Assembly: GCA_018336015.1 (NCBI GenBank)
Contig: JAGXQZ010000049.1
Span: forward strand, 93,905 to 157,904
Length of the DNA stretch: 64,000 bases
From: Algoriphagus sp.
GTDB taxonomy: Bacteria > Bacteroidota > Bacteroidia > Cytophagales > Cyclobacteriaceae
Direction of reading: 5' to 3'
A program made the translations under genes and the position numbers. The notes below the pieces were generated by a model. It saw only the letters and a list, made by a program, of their open reading frames with translations. It searched no databases and was not told where the DNA came from. This document shows, piece by piece, positions 25,354-34,502 of this stretch. The stretch's first letter is position 1. The number at the start of each line of letters is the position of its first letter.

Positions 25354-25839
25354 ATGGCTACACCTAATCCTGAATTGATCGCTGCCATCGAGCGGACCAT
25401 CTCTAACTTACAGTCAGGTGCATCTTACCAATGGGGACATATGGGTGCATGTAACTGTGGAAACCTAGCACAAGAATTAACCAAATTTTCCAAAGCAGAA
25501 ATTCACCAATTTGCCATGCAGCGTCATGGAGACTGGAATGAACAACTGATTGACTATTGCCCGACCAGTGGATATCCCATGGATTTGATGGTGAACAAAA
25601 TGCTTGAATTTGGTTTGACAATTGACGATTTGAGCCACCTTGAGAGGCTTTCGGATCCAGCCATACTCTCTAGAATTGAAAAAGAAAAAAGAGATCAGTT
25701 AAACAAAAACCGAAGAGAAGATGTCATTTTTTATCTTCAAGTGTGGGCTAATCTGCTGAGAGAAAAGTGGCTAGGAGAACAAGATATTTTGGACGAAATT
25801 ATTTCTGAAAAAAAATTAAAGTTACCTGCATTGGTGTAA
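25354..25839 (+). CDS. conserved hypothetical protein, 161 aa
   Basis: The protein is soluble and helical, with a CNCG pair near residue 34, HGDWNEQLIDYCPTSGYPMD near 78-98, and a lysine-rich C-terminal helix. The Cys and His residues could bind a metal, but no known family is evident to me; similar proteins are widespread conserved hypotheticals in Bacteroidota. It begins a run of three short genes (this one, a polyacidic protein, and a 48-residue membrane protein). Spacings of 58 and 88 bases make a shared transcript possible but unproved. Confidence 0.75.
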   Translation: MATPNPELIAAIERTISNLQSGASYQWGHMGACNCGNLAQELTKFSKAEIHQFAMQRHGDWNEQLIDYCPTSGYPMDLMVNKMLEFGLTIDDLSHLERLSDPAILSRIEKEKRDQLNKNRREDVIFYLQVWANLLREKWLGEQDILDEIISEKKLKLPALV

Positions 25840-25897
25840 ATGAATTTTTGCCTTATTTCGTACTATTCAATCATTAAAACCCCTTTAAACGACAGCT

Positions 25898-26098
25898 ATG
25901 GAGGATTTTGAAGAAGAATTCGATGAATTTGACGATCTCGAGGAAGAGGATGAATTTGAGGACGAGTTCGAAGATGAATATGATCTCGATGAGGAAAACG
26001 AATTAATTGACGACAATTTCGTGGACTTCGATGAAGAAGAGGAAGAAGACTTTGACGACTTCGAAGATGAAGAAGAATTTGACGATGATTTAGATTAA
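25898..26098 (+). CDS. extremely acidic small protein, 66 aa (46 Asp/Glu)
   Basis: Forty-six of 66 residues are Asp or Glu, and there is no Lys, Arg, His, Cys, Pro, Gly, Ser, Thr, Gln or Ala. The other residues are mainly Phe and Leu, spaced at roughly 3-6 residues (EEFDEFDDLEEEDEFEDEF). The pattern would give a highly charged disordered chain, or an amphipathic helix only when bound to a partner. Such acidic proteins can mimic DNA or bind basic proteins, but no function is shown. It has a proper ATG and stop, is longer than chance for such a composition, and lies in a run of small genes. Confidence 0.7.
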   Translation: MEDFEEEFDEFDDLEEEDEFEDEFEDEYDLDEENELIDDNFVDFDEEEEEDFDDFEDEEEFDDDLD

Positions 26099-26186
26099 TC
26101 TGTGGATGTTCAACTCTTAATTAGTCTTTGCTATTTAGGATGATGGACATTATCTTCGTCCATTAATCTAAAAAACCTCATTTATC

Positions 26187-26333
26187 ATGATACTACTAGA
26201 TGTATTCAGTTCACCACTCATGTTTGGAGCACAATTGTTCCTATTGATTGTGTGTATTCTTGTTGGTCTTGGTGCTGGTCTATCTGCAGTAGATGCCAAA
26301 AACACCTTCAACAAAAAGAAAGCTGATCATTGA
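26187..26333 (+). CDS. small single-span membrane protein, 48 aa
   Basis: The frame reads MILLDVFSSPLMFGAQLFLL, one hydrophobic segment (~residues 12-34, ending GLGAGLSAVDA), and a basic tail NKKKADH. A strong terminator follows 19 bases after the stop, as expected for a real short gene. It is too short for ordinary gene-length cutoffs. Function is unknown; a single-span peptide with a basic cytoplasmic tail could be a regulator of a membrane complex or a toxin-like peptide, but nothing in the sequence decides this. Confidence 0.55.
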   Translation: MILLDVFSSPLMFGAQLFLLIVCILVGLGAGLSAVDAKNTFNKKKADH

Positions 26334-26352
26334 TCTTTAATTATAAAATTTT

Positions 26353-26380
26353 AAAAGGAGGCTATAGCCTCCTTTTTTTT
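26353..26380 (+). terminator. Rho-independent terminator after the 48-aa gene
   Basis: AGGAGGC/GCCTCCT stem with a four-base loop TATA, then a run of about ten T residues. Confidence 0.85.
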
Positions 26381-26490
26381 TACCTAGGATACACTGAATA
26401 CTTCTACCGCTTAATGAAATCGAACAATTCAGTTTGATTTCATTTCAAGTTCTCTAAATCACTGATTTTACTTCATTTAATCCACTAAAT

Positions 26491-26928
26491 ATGACTCCAC
26501 AGAATTACAAAAATCACGCTCGATATTATCCTTTTCATCATTTCATCGTTACTCCTCTTACCTTAATTCTCCTAGGTTGGACGATAGCTCGTACAAATTT
26601 CACCACATCGGAAAGTAGCGCTGAAAGTTTATACCAATTACTTATTGCTCTTATTTTGGCTCTGTTGCCATTATTGGCAAGAATTTATGCGCTAAAACTC
26701 CAAAATCGGATGATCTTAAATGAGATGAGGATTCGCTATTTCCATCTGACGGGGAAACCTTTTTATGACAAGGAAAATCAATTGAAATTGGGTCAAATCA
26801 TTTCATTAAGGTTTGCAAGTGATGAGGAACTATTAGTATTAATGGAAAAATCAATCGAGAAAGGGCTTTCGCCAAAAGAAATCAAACTTCAAATCAAAAA
26901 CTGGAAAGGTGATTACCGACGGGTGTAA
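26491..26928 (+). CDS. DUF6526-family membrane protein, 145 aa
   Basis: The protein starts QNYKNHARYYPFHHF, the signature of this Bacteroidota family, followed by two hydrophobic segments and a soluble C-terminal part (LGQIISLRFASDEELLVLMEKSIEKG). The function of the family is unknown. Both histidines of YPFHHF are present. It converges with the glycerate kinase gene, overlapping it by 16 bases. Confidence 0.85.
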   Translation: MTPQNYKNHARYYPFHHFIVTPLTLILLGWTIARTNFTTSESSAESLYQLLIALILALLPLLARIYALKLQNRMILNEMRIRYFHLTGKPFYDKENQLKLGQIISLRFASDEELLVLMEKSIEKGLSPKEIKLQIKNWKGDYRRV

Positions 26929-28037
26929 TCATTGAAAAAACCCTCCTTTAATGAAGAATTTATAAGCCTTTGAAGATTTTCAGAGGCTTTCTTTTTCAAC
27001 AAAAGGTCAGAAAAATCCAGATCAGGTAGTTTTAAAACCAGGTCAAATCCTGCATTCTCTGCCTCAGATCCGGAGGAGATCAATGCAATCTTTTTACCTT
27101 TATATTTTGCCATCTGAAGAAGTTCATAACAGGCTTTCCCTTCGGAACTCTGATCATCATACCTACCCTCTCCTGTAATTATCCAGTCCGCTGATTCTAT
27201 CTTTTCTTTCAACTTTACTTTTTCAAAAAAATAGTTGGCACCATATGCCAGCTTAGTTTCAAAAAAGAAATCAAGCCCTAAAGCGATTCCACCTGCAGCA
27301 CCAAAACCCGATCGGTCTTCCCAAGGTTTCCCGGTTTTTTTAATCAGAAGATCAACCAGCCGTCGATGCTGTAATTCAAAATCAAGAAGTTCATCCTTGT
27401 CGAGCCCTTTTTGAGGACCAAAGACCCTAACAGCCCCCCTTTCTCCAAAGAAGGTGTTTTTCACATCACAAAGGCAGGTGAATTTTACTTTCGGTTTATT
27501 AATTGGTAGTTGGATAAACTTGGTTTTTGGGATCAAATCAGTTGAAAACATGGGCAATTCCCTTCCCTTTTGATCCAAAAAATGAAATCCCAATGCTCTT
27601 AAAATACCTGTTCCGAAATCAATTGTAGCACTCCCTCCTAAACCTAAAACAATCTCCTCAGCCCCTAGCAGCAGTGCTTGTTGAATGGCTAGTCCTGTTC
27701 CAAAGGTTGAAGCTGTTCGTGGCTCCTTTTGGAAGTCTTGCAATATTCCCAAACCGGAAAATGTAGAAACATCCAAATAGGAAACTTTGGATATTTCATC
27801 CCATCCAAAATGTCCTTGGATTGGTTGGCCAACTGCATTAAGGGACCAAACATTCACTTTTTCAAGTCCCAGATGATCTATCAATAATTCACACGTTCCA
27901 TCTCCTCCGTCGGCAATAGGTAATAATTCAATTCCCGAATCCGGCAAAATTTCCCTAATTGATTTTTCAATCAAAATAGAGGCTTCACTTGCAGTCAAAG
28001 TCCCTTTGAATGCATTTGGAGAAACAAGGAACTTCAT
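26913..28037 (-). CDS. glycerate kinase (GlxK/GarK family), 374 aa
   Basis: The family marks are the opening SPNAFKGTLTASEAS, the GDGTCELL segment, GLGGSATIDFGTGILRALG, and the C-terminal ITGEGRYDDQSSEGKA. The enzyme phosphorylates glycerate to 2-phosphoglycerate (bacterial GlxK type), feeding lower glycolysis from glycolate, glucarate or serine metabolism. Length is normal. The gene overlaps the AGCS transporter gene upstream by 4 bases (same strand), so they are translated from one mRNA. This pairing suggests that a transported alanine or serine-like amino acid is converted to glycerate, but the enzymes between are not here. Confidence 0.94.
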   Translation of the reverse strand: MKFLVSPNAFKGTLTASEASILIEKSIREILPDSGIELLPIADGGDGTCELLIDHLGLEKVNVWSLNAVGQPIQGHFGWDEISKVSYLDVSTFSGLGILQDFQKEPRTASTFGTGLAIQQALLLGAEEIVLGLGGSATIDFGTGILRALGFHFLDQKGRELPMFSTDLIPKTKFIQLPINKPKVKFTCLCDVKNTFFGERGAVRVFGPQKGLDKDELLDFELQHRRLVDLLIKKTGKPWEDRSGFGAAGGIALGLDFFFETKLAYGANYFFEKVKLKEKIESADWIITGEGRYDDQSSEGKACYELLQMAKYKGKKIALISSGSEAENAGFDLVLKLPDLDFSDLLLKKKASENLQRLINSSLKEGFFNDYTRR

Positions 28038-29383
28038 TTTTTCTGCATTCTCGAAAAGTAATCTTTGGTAGCTGCCCGAACTTTAGGAGCTAAATAAAGC
28101 GCTGCAATCATGTTTGGAAATGCCATGACCGCATACATTCCATCCACCAAGCTCACGACCACATCCAATGAAGCCACAGCACCTACTACAATCGTGATCA
28201 AATAGAAATAATTGTAATAATCTGCCTTATCAGCCCCAAAAAGATAATTGGCACACTTATGACCATAATAGGAATAAGTAAACATAGTGGAAAGAGCAAA
28301 AACCAAAACCGATACCATCAATAAATACTTACCCACCACAGGAATTCCCATTTCGAAAGCTGCTAATGTCAACTTAACTCCATCATTTTCTGTCGTTTGC
28401 CATACGCCTGTCAGTAATATCGCCAAAGCAGTCAACGTACATACGATCACCGTATCAATGAAAGGACCTAACATGGCAATCAATCCTTCACGAATTGGCT
28501 CCTTATTTTTGGATTGACCGTGTACCATCGGTGCTGTGCCGATACCGGCTTCATTGGAAAATGCCGCTCTTCTGGCTCCCACTATAATTACTGATCCTAC
28601 AGCACCACCCATGACTGCATTTCCGGTAAAGGCATCCACAAGGATAAGTTTGAACATCTCAGGAATTCCTTCATAATACTTAAATACAATCAGCAAAACT
28701 GTAAAAAAGTAAATCCCCACCATAAATGGGACCATCTTCGAAGCTACAGCTGCTATTCGTTGAATCCCTCCCAGAATCACCACAGCTGTCAAAGACATCA
28801 TAATTATTCCGATAATCCACCTGTTTCTTACAGTTTCGTCCATGGTATCAGGTTCGATTAATACCGCTTGGATTACTGCAGTTAATTGATTGGCCTGAAA
28901 AATTGCCAAAAGCCCAATCACACCCGCAATACAAAATACATAGGAAAGGAATTTCCATTTCTTCCCCATTCCATGGTCAATTACATACATTGGACCTCCC
29001 TGAATCACTCCGGCAGAGTCTGTTCCTCTATACATTATAGCCAAACTACAGGTGTAAAATTTGGTAGCCATTCCCACAAAAGCAGCAATCCACATCCAAA
29101 AAATAGCCCCAGGACCACCCATATTCAATGCAATAGCTACCCCTGAGATATTTCCAAGCCCCACCGTAGATGCAATTGCAGAATACAAGGCTTGACGGGA
29201 GGTGATTTGACCAGGAGCCAAATCGTCATCGTATTTACCACGGAGAAGTCCTATGGCATGGCCCATTTTAGTAAACGGAATAAATCCAGAGTGAATGAAA
29301 AAAAAGGTGCCACCTCCAAGAAGAAGTACTAAAATCGGAGGTCCCCAAATCCAGTTACTAAAGGCAATAATTAATTCTCCCAT
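28034..29383 (-). CDS. alanine/glycine:cation symporter (AGCS family), 449 aa
   Basis: This is a typical AGCS transporter with about eleven hydrophobic segments. Characteristic stretches are GLGNISGVAIALNMGGPGAIFWMW, IQGGPMYVIDHGMGKKW, and the RRAAFSNEAGIGTAPMVHG motif near the middle. It imports alanine, glycine or a related amino acid with Na+ or H+. Its stop overlaps the glycerate kinase start by 4 bases. No regulator lies beside it. Confidence 0.95.
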   Translation of the reverse strand: MGELIIAFSNWIWGPPILVLLLGGGTFFFIHSGFIPFTKMGHAIGLLRGKYDDDLAPGQITSRQALYSAIASTVGLGNISGVAIALNMGGPGAIFWMWIAAFVGMATKFYTCSLAIMYRGTDSAGVIQGGPMYVIDHGMGKKWKFLSYVFCIAGVIGLLAIFQANQLTAVIQAVLIEPDTMDETVRNRWIIGIIMMSLTAVVILGGIQRIAAVASKMVPFMVGIYFFTVLLIVFKYYEGIPEMFKLILVDAFTGNAVMGGAVGSVIIVGARRAAFSNEAGIGTAPMVHGQSKNKEPIREGLIAMLGPFIDTVIVCTLTALAILLTGVWQTTENDGVKLTLAAFEMGIPVVGKYLLMVSVLVFALSTMFTYSYYGHKCANYLFGADKADYYNYFYLITIVVGAVASLDVVVSLVDGMYAVMAFPNMIAALYLAPKVRAATKDYFSRMQKK

Positions 29384-29511
29384 GAGACTTGATTGATTGT
29401 AGTGCTTTTATAATTGAATTCGATAATAGGCCCATTTTCTCCTAAAACCAAGAATTCAATTAACTGAATAAGATTATGAAGAAAAGAATGTTGCCTGATA
29501 ATCATAAAAAA

Positions 29512-29547
29512 TGAAAAACCCGATAGGTTTCAGCTATCGGGTTTTTA
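29512..29547 (-). terminator. Rho-independent terminator of the GH20 gene (bidirectional)
   Basis: CCCGATAG (29519-29526) pairs with CTATCGGG (29534-29541), with A and T runs on the two sides. It can serve the minus-strand GH20 gene that ends at 29551. Confidence 0.85.
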
Positions 29548-29550
29548 TAC

Positions 29551-31146
29551 TTACCACTTGATTTTGGGAGACTTATAAAATTCTACTCCTTGAGCATCCC
29601 AACGTTTTCCCTGAACAGGAATTCGCTTCGAAAATCCCTCCCAACTTCGTTTTTCCTGCGAAGTCCATGAAATTTCTGCTGAGGCGGCTAACCTTGGAAA
29701 AGCCAAATAGCTGATATCCCCTCTGTTGGTCACTGTTTCGGTCCAGAGTGGAGCTTCAATTCCCAAAATATTTTCCTTGGCAATCCCTTGAGCATACTCA
29801 GATGGCTCCCATAGGTAGGCGGAATCTAACTCTACATAAGCAGCCCAATGAAGACCAATTCGTGTGGTGCTATCATATTGCATGTCCAAGTAGATCTTTT
29901 TGGCTGGGGACATCAGCACTTTGTTGCCTTGATCTTTTGCCAACTTGGCGTTTTCTTCTTTTGCCCAAAACTGCGCAACATTACCTGGAAGCAGCTTTGC
30001 AGTCGCCACTTCATCCCAACCAATGCTGGTCTTTCCATATTTGGATACGATATCCTGCACACGCTCCACAAAATAGATATAGTCCTCTTTTTCAGTCACA
30101 TGAGATTCATCACCACCGATGTGGAAATAAGGACCTGGTGTGATTTCTGAAATTTCTCTCACCACACTGTCCACAAAAGCATAAGTAAGTTCCAACTTGG
30201 GTGCAAAGGTACTCCAGCCTACCTCTATACCGGTGTAAAGCTCGGAGGCTTGTGGATTTTTAAGCGGCATGGTGTAGTCAAGAGGAGCTTTATTGACAGA
30301 GTCCAGTTTTCCATTTGGAAGATTTACCCCGGGATTCAATTCAGCATAAGAAGCCAGCGCAGCATTAGTATGACCAGGCATGTCCACTTCGGGAACTATC
30401 GTAATAAATCTTTCAGCTGCATAGGCGACAATTTCTTTGTACTCCTCTTGGGTGTAGAAACCACCATCCCCACCTCCTACTTCCGTACTTCCGCCGATTT
30501 CCGTCAGTTTAGGCCAAGATTTAATTTCAATTCTCCAGCCTTGATCATCGGTTAAGTGCAAATGCAGGTAGTTTAATTTTAGCTGAGCCATTTGATCGAT
30601 GTAGAATTTTACATCTTCGACTGAAATAAAATGTCTGGCTACATCCAGCATCGATCCTCTGTATGCGTACGCCGGAGCATCTTTGATGTTACCTTGTGGA
30701 ATTGACCAATCCACCTGCTGAACTGATGCTTGATTAATCTCTACTGGCAACAGCTGAAGGAGAGTTTGAATCCCGTAGAAAAGGCCTGCTTCTCCAGAGG
30801 AAGAAATTTTTATTCCGTCTTCACTTACCTGAAGTTCATAGGATTCCGAAGCATCAGATCCGGTTAATTCTAAGGTGATATCTCCACCATCAAAAGAAAC
30901 CGGCAATTCAAATCCTGTAGAAGGTCTAAGCTTACCAGCCAAGAATTCACCTAACTGGGTCAATTTTTCACTTGAGCCAATGAGTTTGATTCCGGATGAA
31001 GTGCTCAAATCATAGGTTCCGGAACCATCAGTGATTTCCTGTGGAAGCGGTACCAATCCTGATTCGGTCAATTTGGGAGATTTTTGGCAAGAAGCTAATG
31101 CCAACAAACTTCCGATTAGCAGAGTCCAAAGTGTTTTTTTCATGGG
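29551..31146 (-). CDS. beta-N-acetylhexosaminidase (GH20), predicted lipoprotein
   Basis: The start at 31146 (MKKTLWTLLIGSLLALASC) gives a lipoprotein signal with Cys19. A GH20b-type N-terminal domain (~40-160) precedes the catalytic barrel, which contains HLHLTDDQGWRIEIKSWP, PEVDMPGH, and the catalytic pair in FHIGGDESH (Asp-Glu). The family uses the substrate's own acetamido group as nucleophile to remove terminal GlcNAc or GalNAc. The enzyme is probably anchored in the envelope, acting on chitin fragments or on cell-wall or host glycans. It has its own terminator. Confidence 0.93.
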   Translation of the reverse strand, partial: PMKKTLWTLLIGSLLALASCQKSPKLTESGLVPLPQEITDGSGTYDLSTSSGIKLIGSSEKLTQLGEFLAGKLRPSTGFELPVSFDGGDITLELTGSDASESYELQVSEDGIKISSSGEAGLFYGIQTLLQLLPVEINQASVQQVDWSIPQGNIKDAPAYAYRGSMLDVARHFISVEDVKFYIDQMAQLKLNYLHLHLTDDQGWRIEIKSWPKLTEIGGSTEVGGGDGGFYTQEEYKEIVAYAAERFITIVPEVDMPGHTNAALASYAELNPGVNLPNGKLDSVNKAPLDYTMPLKNPQASELYTGIEVGWSTFAPKLELTYAFVDSVVREISEITPGPYFHIGGDESHVTEKEDYIYFVERVQDIVSKYGKTSIGWDEVATAKLLPGNVAQFWAKEENAKLAKDQGNKVLMSPAKKIYLDMQYDSTTRIGLHWAAYVELDSAYLWEPSEYAQGIAKENILGIEAPLWTETVTNRGDISYLAFPRLAASAEISWTSQEKRSWEGFSKRIPVQGKRWDAQGVEFYKSPKIKW

Positions 31147-31371
31147 TGCGATTTTGACCAAACTTAATCTAAAATTTTATAAAAGTCTTTGCCGCCAGTA
31201 AATTTTAAAAACCTGATCAATCCAACATATTTCTGAAAAAAAAGTATGAAGGAGCTTATCCCCATTCAAAGGAAATGATGAGGTTTAATTCTAAAACCCA
31301 TTCTTTTTTCAAAAAAATTGCCATTACTTACTGATTCAAATATTGTACTACATCTCATAGATCAATAACCC

Positions 31372-32832
31372 ATGGAGAACAACAAACCAAATGAGAAAGA
31401 AAACTCAAGAAGAAGTTTTTTGAAAGGCTCAGCCTTGGCAGTAGCTGGATTTTATATTGTGCCTAGACATGTATTGGGAGGACCGGGATTCATTGCTCCT
31501 AGCGACAAATTAAGAGTAGCTTCAATTGGTGTTGGAGGCATGGGATATGGTGACGTAAGTGGAGTATTCAGAAGCGGAAAAGCAGACATTGTAGCCCTCT
31601 GTGATGTTGATGACACACGTGCTGCCAAAGCAAGACAAGACCATGCAAAAGCAGCTTACTACAAGGACTATAGAGTCATGCTCGAAAAAGAGGGCAAAAA
31701 TATAGATGCAGTGACTGTATCTACACCAGATCACATGCATGCCGTGCAAGCCATGATGGCCATGAAAATGGGGAAGCATGTCTATGTACAAAAACCGATG
31801 TCACATGATATTTACGAAGCACGTGTTCTAACTGAAGCAGCGGAAAAGTATAAAGTAGTCACCCAAATGGGAAATCAGGGTTCATCAGGTGATGGAGTCC
31901 GACAAATGGTTGAATGGTATAATGCAGGATTGATTGGTGAAGCAACCAAAGTCTGGTCTTGGACCAACAGACCTGTTTGGCCTCAAGGAATCCAATGGCC
32001 TAGCACTCCAGCCACACCTCCGGCAGATTTGGATTGGGATCTTTGGTTGGGTACTGCCCCTTACAAAGACTTTGTTGGCAACCTGGTTCCATTTAACTGG
32101 AGAGGCTGGTGGGATTACGGTACTGGCGCTTTGGGGGATATGGCCTGTCATATTATGGAGCCACCGTTTCGAGTATTAGGATTGGGGTATCCTAAATCGG
32201 CTGAATGCTCCGTAGGTTCTGTGTATGTAGGCGAATTTCAGAGAGGATATTTCCCTGAAAGCTGCCCTCCTTCCTCACATATTACCCTCAGATTTGATCG
32301 TCCAGGCAAGGAAGATTTGGTATTTCACTGGATGGACGGAGGGATACAGCCTACACGACCAGAGGAACTTGGACCTAATGAAATCATGGGTGACGGTGGA
32401 AATGGCGTCATCATCGAAGGAACCAAAGGAAAAATGATGTGCTCCACCTATGGTGCAAATCCTCAGCTTTTACCTACTACCCGAACCAAAGAAGTTTCAG
32501 TTCCAAAAACGGAGTACCGAGTACCGGAGGGGGATAGAGGCCATTACAACAACTGGGTCGAGGCTTGCATTGCTGGTTATGGTTCTAAAGAATTCAATCA
32601 ATTGAGTTCTCCTTTCTCAGTAGCAGGCCCGTTGACAGAGTCCGTGTTAATGGGAAATCTTGCCATTCGAAGCTATGATTACCGAGTGCCAAGAGCTGGT
32701 TCACAAAATCAATTTGACTATCCGGGAAGAGGAATCAAATTGGTGTGGGATGGTCCGAATATGAAGATCACTAATTTCGATCCGGCCAACCAGTTTGTAA
32801 GAAGACAATACCGAGAAGGATACTCTCTTTAA
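31372..32832 (+). CDS. Gfo/Idh/MocA-family oxidoreductase with Tat signal, 486 aa
   Basis: The N-terminus has a twin-arginine signal (RRSFLKG, residues 13-19, then a short hydrophobic stretch), so the folded protein with its NAD(P) is exported. The dinucleotide fold is shown by ASIGVGGMGYGD, and the EKP-like motif is QKPMSHDIYEA. The C-terminal half has the substrate-binding alpha/beta part with WRGWWDYGTGALGDMACHI, typical of the large periplasmic Gfo/Idh/MocA members of Bacteroidota. The substrate is a sugar or polyol, not identifiable here. A terminator shared with the convergent OmpA-like gene follows. Confidence 0.92.
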   Translation: MENNKPNEKENSRRSFLKGSALAVAGFYIVPRHVLGGPGFIAPSDKLRVASIGVGGMGYGDVSGVFRSGKADIVALCDVDDTRAAKARQDHAKAAYYKDYRVMLEKEGKNIDAVTVSTPDHMHAVQAMMAMKMGKHVYVQKPMSHDIYEARVLTEAAEKYKVVTQMGNQGSSGDGVRQMVEWYNAGLIGEATKVWSWTNRPVWPQGIQWPSTPATPPADLDWDLWLGTAPYKDFVGNLVPFNWRGWWDYGTGALGDMACHIMEPPFRVLGLGYPKSAECSVGSVYVGEFQRGYFPESCPPSSHITLRFDRPGKEDLVFHWMDGGIQPTRPEELGPNEIMGDGGNGVIIEGTKGKMMCSTYGANPQLLPTTRTKEVSVPKTEYRVPEGDRGHYNNWVEACIAGYGSKEFNQLSSPFSVAGPLTESVLMGNLAIRSYDYRVPRAGSQNQFDYPGRGIKLVWDGPNMKITNFDPANQFVRRQYREGYSL

Positions 32833-32837
32833 CCAAG

Positions 32838-32868
32838 AACGGGCTTTCAGAATTTGAAAGCCCGTTTT
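32838..32868. terminator. bidirectional Rho-independent terminator
   Basis: CGGGCTTTCA (32840-32849) pairs with TGAAAGCCCG (32855-32864), flanked by AA and TTTT. It lies between two convergent genes. Confidence 0.85.
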
Positions 32869-32874
32869 ATTTCA

Positions 32875-34500
32875 TCAATTTTCGACTACGAGCTCAACCC
32901 TACGGTTTTTTGCTCTTCCTGCTTCCGTAGCATTTGAGGCAATCGGTTTGGAGCCACCCCAACCCGAAATTCGAAGTTTTTCAAAATTTACCCCATTTGA
33001 TACCAAGTAATTTCTCACTGCAGTAGCCCGCTGAAGCGACAACTCTTTACTTAATGTTGGATCTCCAAGGTTGTCTGTATGTCCATTGATTCTGACTACC
33101 AAGTTTGGCTGATTGAGAAGAAAATCTGCTATTTCTTTAAGTGTGTTTTGGGTTACTTCACCTTCCAGTTCAGCGGTGCCCACTTTGAAGTTTACATCTT
33201 TAAGAATAACCGAACTGCCTGCTTCTGCTTTCGTCAAAAGAACCACCGTTTTTCCTTTTCTCATTAGATCAGATAAAGAAAGTACAGACGGAAAGTATCC
33301 TTTCGAAGAGATTTTAGCGCTGGATACCCCAGCTTTTTCCAAATCAGAAATTTTACTTTCAGAAGGTAAACTGATGGTCTGATTTCCTTTTTGCCAAACC
33401 AAAGAAAAAGGTACCTCAATTTTCAACTTGCCGTCCATTACTAACCACGAAACAGGAATTTCTGCTTCATCGGTCACGGAGGACTCTGATTTCAGAGGTA
33501 CTTGTTTAGGTGCCGGTGAACTAATTGCCTGAACAGAAGATTCTGGCTTCGATTGTATTGAAGGTGTGGCTTTCACTAGACCACCACTTGGCTGTGCAGC
33601 AGGTACTTGAAAATCAGAAGGAATTACCAAAGGGACGGGCTGGGAAAAAGTCATCAAATCAGCATACCCATCACTGTTTTGAGTACTTGTCCATACTACT
33701 TCCTCTTTAGATAAAAAAGTAATGGATGCCTCTGAACCCTTGGTACTGATCTGCTCCCATTTTTCAGGTTTACTCCAGGTATCCCAAGCTTCACCCATTT
33801 TCTTGGCGATCAGAATATCCTTTCCCGTAGCACCTAGATGCGAACTGGAAGAATAGAAAAGTAAATTTGATTCAGGATCAAAATAAGGCCCCATCTCTTG
33901 AGCAGAACCGTTAATTACCATCCCCAGATTAACCGGACTTGACCAATCTATAACTCCTGTCTTTTCGCTGAGGTAGATGTCTTCATTTCCATAGCCTCCT
34001 GGCTTTTTCCCAGCCAAAAAAAGAAGTTTTCCGCCATGTGCTACTCTTCCAGAAATCAATTCTTCAAACTCATTGAGTCCCGGCAGGTTGACCATACGAA
34101 GGAAATTCCATTCCTGACCAAATTTTGAATATTGCTGAATTGTTTTGCTGTTGTTTTCAATTCGGAGTACCAATAGAGTGAGTACGTCCTCCAATCCTAA
34201 AACCAAATCATATCCTGCCGAACTCAAGTCTGGACGATGTGTTGCTTCGGTCCAAGTTCCATTCTGGTCCTTTTTGGTCATCCAGATATCGCCAGGATCT
34301 GTCTTTCCGCCTATGTTTTTAGGATGAAAAGCTCTTGTGAAAAGCAAGGTATTGTTTCCAATCCAAACCGGGTTGGTATCATCATTTGGGCTATTCGCAC
34401 CAGATAGTGATTTGAGCTGCTGAGCCTCAGTAGTAGAAATGCAAAAAGCAAGCAACATGGCGCTGCTTGCTTTTAAAATAATATGATTCAATTTTTTCAT
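32875..34500 (-). CDS. OmpA-family protein with PD40-like repeats, 541 aa
   Basis: A signal peptide (residues 1-27) is followed by about 260 residues of PD40-like repeats (VWIGNNTLLFTRAFHPK, PYFDPESNLLFYSSSSH), a low-complexity linker of Pro, Ser and Lys, and a C-terminal OmpA domain (~430-541) with INGHTDNLGDPTLSKELSLQRATAVRNYL and the AGRAKNRRVEL signature. OmpA domains bind peptidoglycan, so it tethers the outer membrane to the cell wall. The middle segment (FSLVWQKGNQTISLPSES) may be a DUF-type linker. It lies 2 bases downstream of the deoxyhypusine synthase-like gene on the same strand. Confidence 0.93.
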   Translation of the reverse strand: MKKLNHIILKASSAMLLAFCISTTEAQQLKSLSGANSPNDDTNPVWIGNNTLLFTRAFHPKNIGGKTDPGDIWMTKKDQNGTWTEATHRPDLSSAGYDLVLGLEDVLTLLVLRIENNSKTIQQYSKFGQEWNFLRMVNLPGLNEFEELISGRVAHGGKLLFLAGKKPGGYGNEDIYLSEKTGVIDWSSPVNLGMVINGSAQEMGPYFDPESNLLFYSSSSHLGATGKDILIAKKMGEAWDTWSKPEKWEQISTKGSEASITFLSKEEVVWTSTQNSDGYADLMTFSQPVPLVIPSDFQVPAAQPSGGLVKATPSIQSKPESSVQAISSPAPKQVPLKSESSVTDEAEIPVSWLVMDGKLKIEVPFSLVWQKGNQTISLPSESKISDLEKAGVSSAKISSKGYFPSVLSLSDLMRKGKTVVLLTKAEAGSSVILKDVNFKVGTAELEGEVTQNTLKEIADFLLNQPNLVVRINGHTDNLGDPTLSKELSLQRATAVRNYLVSNGVNFEKLRISGWGGSKPIASNATEAGRAKNRRVELVVEN

Positions 34501-34502
34501 TC

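Noticed and set aside
29748..30150. 131- and 100-codon plus-strand frames
   Set aside because: They lie wholly within the GH20 gene on the other strand and have no features of their own.
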